The translations under genes and the position numbers were made by a program. A model generated the notes under the pieces. That model searched no databases and was not told the DNA's origin. It saw nothing but the letters and a program-made list of their open reading frames with translations. 6,314 bases of DNA, taken from positions 1 to 6,314 of the forward strand of contig NZ_JAEQMG010000029.1 of assembly GCF_016680995.1 (NCBI RefSeq), written 5' to 3'. This DNA is from Ruminococcus difficilis. GTDB lineage: Bacteria > Bacillota_A > Clostridia > Oscillospirales > Acutalibacteraceae. Below are positions 4,922 through 6,314 of this stretch, piece after piece; within the stretch, counting starts at the first letter, position 1, and each line of letters starts with the position of its first letter.

Positions 4922-4946
4922 AACAACGTTGCCTGTCGCGTGCGAA
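4891..4946. repeat. Cluster of short palindromes with an 11-bp direct repeat
   Basis: TCGCGTGCGAA occurs at 4891-4901 and 4936-4946. Its first ten bases are an inverted repeat (TCGC-GT-GCGA). Roughly midway lies a perfect palindrome GTTATCATAAC at 4914-4924, then AACGTT at 4925-4930 region. This lies in the 4776-5013 stretch, which otherwise holds no supported gene. Candidate regulator sites or a remnant of an older element; function unknown. Confidence 0.4.
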
Positions 4947-5013
4947 CGACACGTCTTTCCGGGCAAAGACTTTTAAAAGAATTGCGTTTCTGCGTTTTTA
5001 TCAAGAAAACATC

Positions 5014-5042
5014 TTGACAAAACCGCGTGTCTGTGTTATGAT
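5014..5042 (+). promoter_or_regulatory. Consensus promoter of tRNA-Trp
   Basis: TTGACA at 5014-5019 and TATGAT at 5037-5042 are separated by exactly 17 bp. Transcription should begin near 5050, giving a leader of about 40 bases before the tRNA, with no other gene between. Confidence 0.85.
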
Positions 5043-5087
5043 ATTTTCTGCAAGTGACAAGTGTTCATTTGCAGCGATCAAATATTT

Positions 5088-5163
5088 AGGGGTATAGCTC
5101 AGTTGGTAGAGCAGCGGTCTCCAAAACCGCGTGCCGAGGGTTCAAGTCCTTCTGCCCCTGCCA
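5088..5163 (+). tRNA. tRNA-Trp (anticodon CCA)
   Basis: A complete 76-base cloverleaf with encoded CCA. The acceptor stem is A5088-A5094 with T5153-T5159 (one T-G pair). T8 and A9 are standard. The D stem is GCTC/GAGC. The anticodon stem is GCGGT/ACCGC with loop CTCCAAA, placing anticodon CCA at 5121-5123. The variable loop is GTGCC and the T stem GAGGG/CCTTC encloses TTCAAGT. Discriminator G5160 is followed by CCA at 5161-5163. It has its own promoter and terminator. The integrase gene just downstream, pointing toward it, suggests its 3' end serves as an integration target; the gene remains intact, as is usual when a tRNA end is duplicated by the element. Confidence 0.97.
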
Positions 5164-5170
5164 AACCCAC

Positions 5171-5217
5171 TCCTCAGAAACGGCTTATCTAAGCCATTTC
5201 TGAGGACTTTTCTTTTT
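5171..5217 (+). terminator. Intrinsic terminator after tRNA-Trp
   Basis: TCCTCAGAAA (5171-5180) pairs with TTTCTGAGGA (5197-5206), and GGCTTA with TAAGCC inside, with one C-A mismatch between the two blocks. The tract TTTTCTTTTT follows at 5208-5217. The T run is on the plus strand, so it ends the tRNA transcript. If the attachment site is the tRNA 3' end, this terminator may have arrived with the element. Confidence 0.85.
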
Positions 5218-5253
5218 GTCAAGCGCTTTCTGATTTGCCGGAGCTTTGCTCAG

Positions 5254-5272
5254 TTCCACCATTTTTCCACCA
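5254..5272. repeat. Paired TTCCACCA repeats near the second integrase
   Basis: TTCCACCA is repeated at 5254-5261 and 5265-5272, spaced 11 bp, between the tRNA terminator and the integrase stop. A tight pair of short direct repeats between a tRNA target and an integrase gene fits arm-type integrase sites of an attachment region; this is inferred from position only. The remaining bases from 5218 to 5320 hold no gene. Confidence 0.35.
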
Positions 5273-5320
5273 CTTTGGTCTTTATAGTGGCTTCAAAAGC
5301 AGTAGAAAGGTGTACAGAAA

Positions 5321-6314
5321 TCAACTCGCTTGAAGCCGATTGGCAATGGCTAATTTTGAAGTTTTATCAATGTGAGCATAAAATTTTAATGTTGTAGTCG
5401 AGCTACTATGCCCCAGCCATTCAGCAACCTGAACGGTTGTAAAGCCATCGTTTAATAAATTACTCGCCACGCTATGGCGTAAATCGTGGAATCGAATCTG
5501 GGGCAGATTTGTTTGCCTTTCAATGAGTTTATGAAACTTTTTTGTTAGATAATTAGGTGTTATTTCCTTGCCGTTATCAAAAGTGCAAACATAGTCATTA
5601 GAAATATAGGCTTCTTTTAATAACTGTCTATTTCTCTCTTGGCGTTCTTTCTGCTCAAGGAGCAACTTCTTTACTTGCGGAATCATCGGCAAAGTACGAT
5701 TACTGCTATCGGTCTTTGTTGAGGATGTATAATTACTATCTCCGCTAATCTTTTTTGTGCTTTGTTGTAATGTTTCCCGTATCCAAATGGTTTCTTTCTC
5801 AAAATCTATGTTGTGCCATTTTAAGCCCAACACTTCACTTCTTCGAAATCCGTAAACCGTGCATAGATATGTAGGCAAATAAATACTTGTCCCTTCGAGA
5901 TAAGTTAAGAGCTGATTGATTTGTACTCGATTAAGAAATTCCGCCTTGAACTTTTCCGTCTGTTTTGGTGTCTTTGCTGCAGATGCCGGATTAACAGAAA
6001 TCAATCCTTTTTCTACAGCATCGGAAAGCGCCTTTGAAATGTTTTGATGGTGATGTTTAATCGTAGTTACAGATACCGTGCCTACTTTTGATTTATAATA
6101 ATCGGTAAGCTGGTGCGGTTTTAAATCCTGAAGCTCAGTCCCCAGCTTTTCAAAATACGGAATAATATGGTTTTCCATATTGCCCTTATAGCTTCGATAA
6201 GTATTAGGTCTAACATCTGACTTAATAGCTACAAGCCATTTTCTAAAATAGTCAGCAACCTTGATATTGGAATAAAAGCTAAGGCTTTTATTGTCATACT
6301 CCACACATAGTTGA
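5321..6314 (-). CDS. Second tyrosine integrase, 5' end outside the window (partial)
   Basis: A minus-strand frame ends at 5321 and stays open to the window edge. GTG at 6304 would give 327 residues, but there is no ribosome site to judge and codons continue upstream (Q-L-C). Relatives normally carry about 50-60 more N-terminal residues of arm-binding domain, so I treat it as partial. Numbering from the GTG, residues 14-110 are the core-binding domain and about 125-327 the catalytic domain. Catalytic residues: R154 in YGFRRSEVLGL, K197 in TKTDSSNRTLP, H273 and R276 in FHDLRHS, H299 in WLGHSSS and nucleophile Y309. All are present. The gene is visibly more A+T-rich than the IME, arguing for a separate origin. 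Its 3' end faces tRNA-Trp, 157 bp after the CCA, so it probably belongs to a prophage, ICE or IME integrated there and extending right. Confidence 0.92.
   Translation of the reverse strand, partial: QLCVEYDNKSLSFYSNIKVADYFRKWLVAIKSDVRPNTYRSYKGNMENHIIPYFEKLGTELQDLKPHQLTDYYKSKVGTVSVTTIKHHHQNISKALSDAVEKGLISVNPASAAKTPKQTEKFKAEFLNRVQINQLLTYLEGTSIYLPTYLCTVYGFRRSEVLGLKWHNIDFEKETIWIRETLQQSTKKISGDSNYTSSTKTDSSNRTLPMIPQVKKLLLEQKERQERNRQLLKEAYISNDYVCTFDNGKEITPNYLTKKFHKLIERQTNLPQIRFHDLRHSVASNLLNDGFTTVQVAEWLGHSSSTTTLKFYAHIDKTSKLAIANRLQAS

Noticed and set aside
4953..4974. GTCTTT/AAAGAC hairpin followed by TTTT
   Set aside because: Only a 6-bp stem with no gene upstream on the plus strand; too weak to call a terminator.
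4769..5017. Plus-strand 82-residue ORF before tRNA-Trp
   Set aside because: No start signal; rich in R, H and C as expected from random translation; it runs into the tRNA promoter.
1..6314. CRISPR array, retron, toxin-antitoxin or defence system
   Set aside because: No regularly spaced repeats, reverse transcriptase, paired toxin/antitoxin genes or effector domains were seen; gene content is mobilization and integration.

Overview
The window looks like an accessory segment of a Gram-positive, Clostridia-type chromosome (Oscillospiraceae/Lachnospiraceae-like, by inference). Supporting signs are strong AGGAGG-type ribosome sites, a GHKL sensor-kinase tail, a short-signal lipoprotein, a MobP3-type relaxase, and a tRNA-Trp gene with encoded CCA. 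No gene identifies the species.

Left flank (1-1084, + strand): the last 33 codons of a probable GHKL histidine kinase, then a 170-aa lipoprotein 18 bp downstream. A doubtful 27-codon ORF follows, then a two-helix membrane-protein reading frame that seems to lose coding character at a perfect 14-bp inverted repeat (927-958). Beyond it is the end of a small gene that appears frameshifted.

Centre (1085-4597): a compact integrative mobilizable element (IME), 3,500 bp from repeat to repeat. It is bounded by a perfect 13-bp direct repeat, AAATACGGCGAAA, at 1085-1097 and 4585-4597. All three genes lie on the minus strand and no cargo is visible: a 404-aa tyrosine integrase next to the right repeat, a ribbon-helix-helix accessory protein, and a 508-aa MobP3-family relaxase that overlaps it by 8 bp and stops 20 bp from the left repeat. 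The 247-bp gap between integrase and accessory gene is packed with inverted repeats and is the best oriT candidate. The element sits at the last codons of the small left-flank ORF: joining the flanks restores ...KYGENL-stop, and the inserted state gives ...KYGETGR-stop.

Right flank (4598-5087): a consensus minus-strand promoter drives only about 55 nt before a strong terminator, so it is a tiny RNA or an attenuated leader facing the element. Next is a roughly 240-bp stretch without a convincing gene that carries a cluster of short palindromes, then a consensus plus-strand promoter for tRNA-Trp.

tRNA-Trp and second element (5088-6314): tRNA-Trp is followed by a terminator and, 157 bp after the CCA end, the 3' end of a second, more A+T-rich tyrosine integrase that runs off the window. 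This suggests a prophage, ICE or IME using tRNA-Trp as its target. The window is therefore two adjacent integration sites separated by about 0.5 kb. The integrases should insert and excise the elements. The relaxase with its accessory protein should nick oriT so the IME can be mobilized by a co-resident conjugation apparatus, which is not encoded here.
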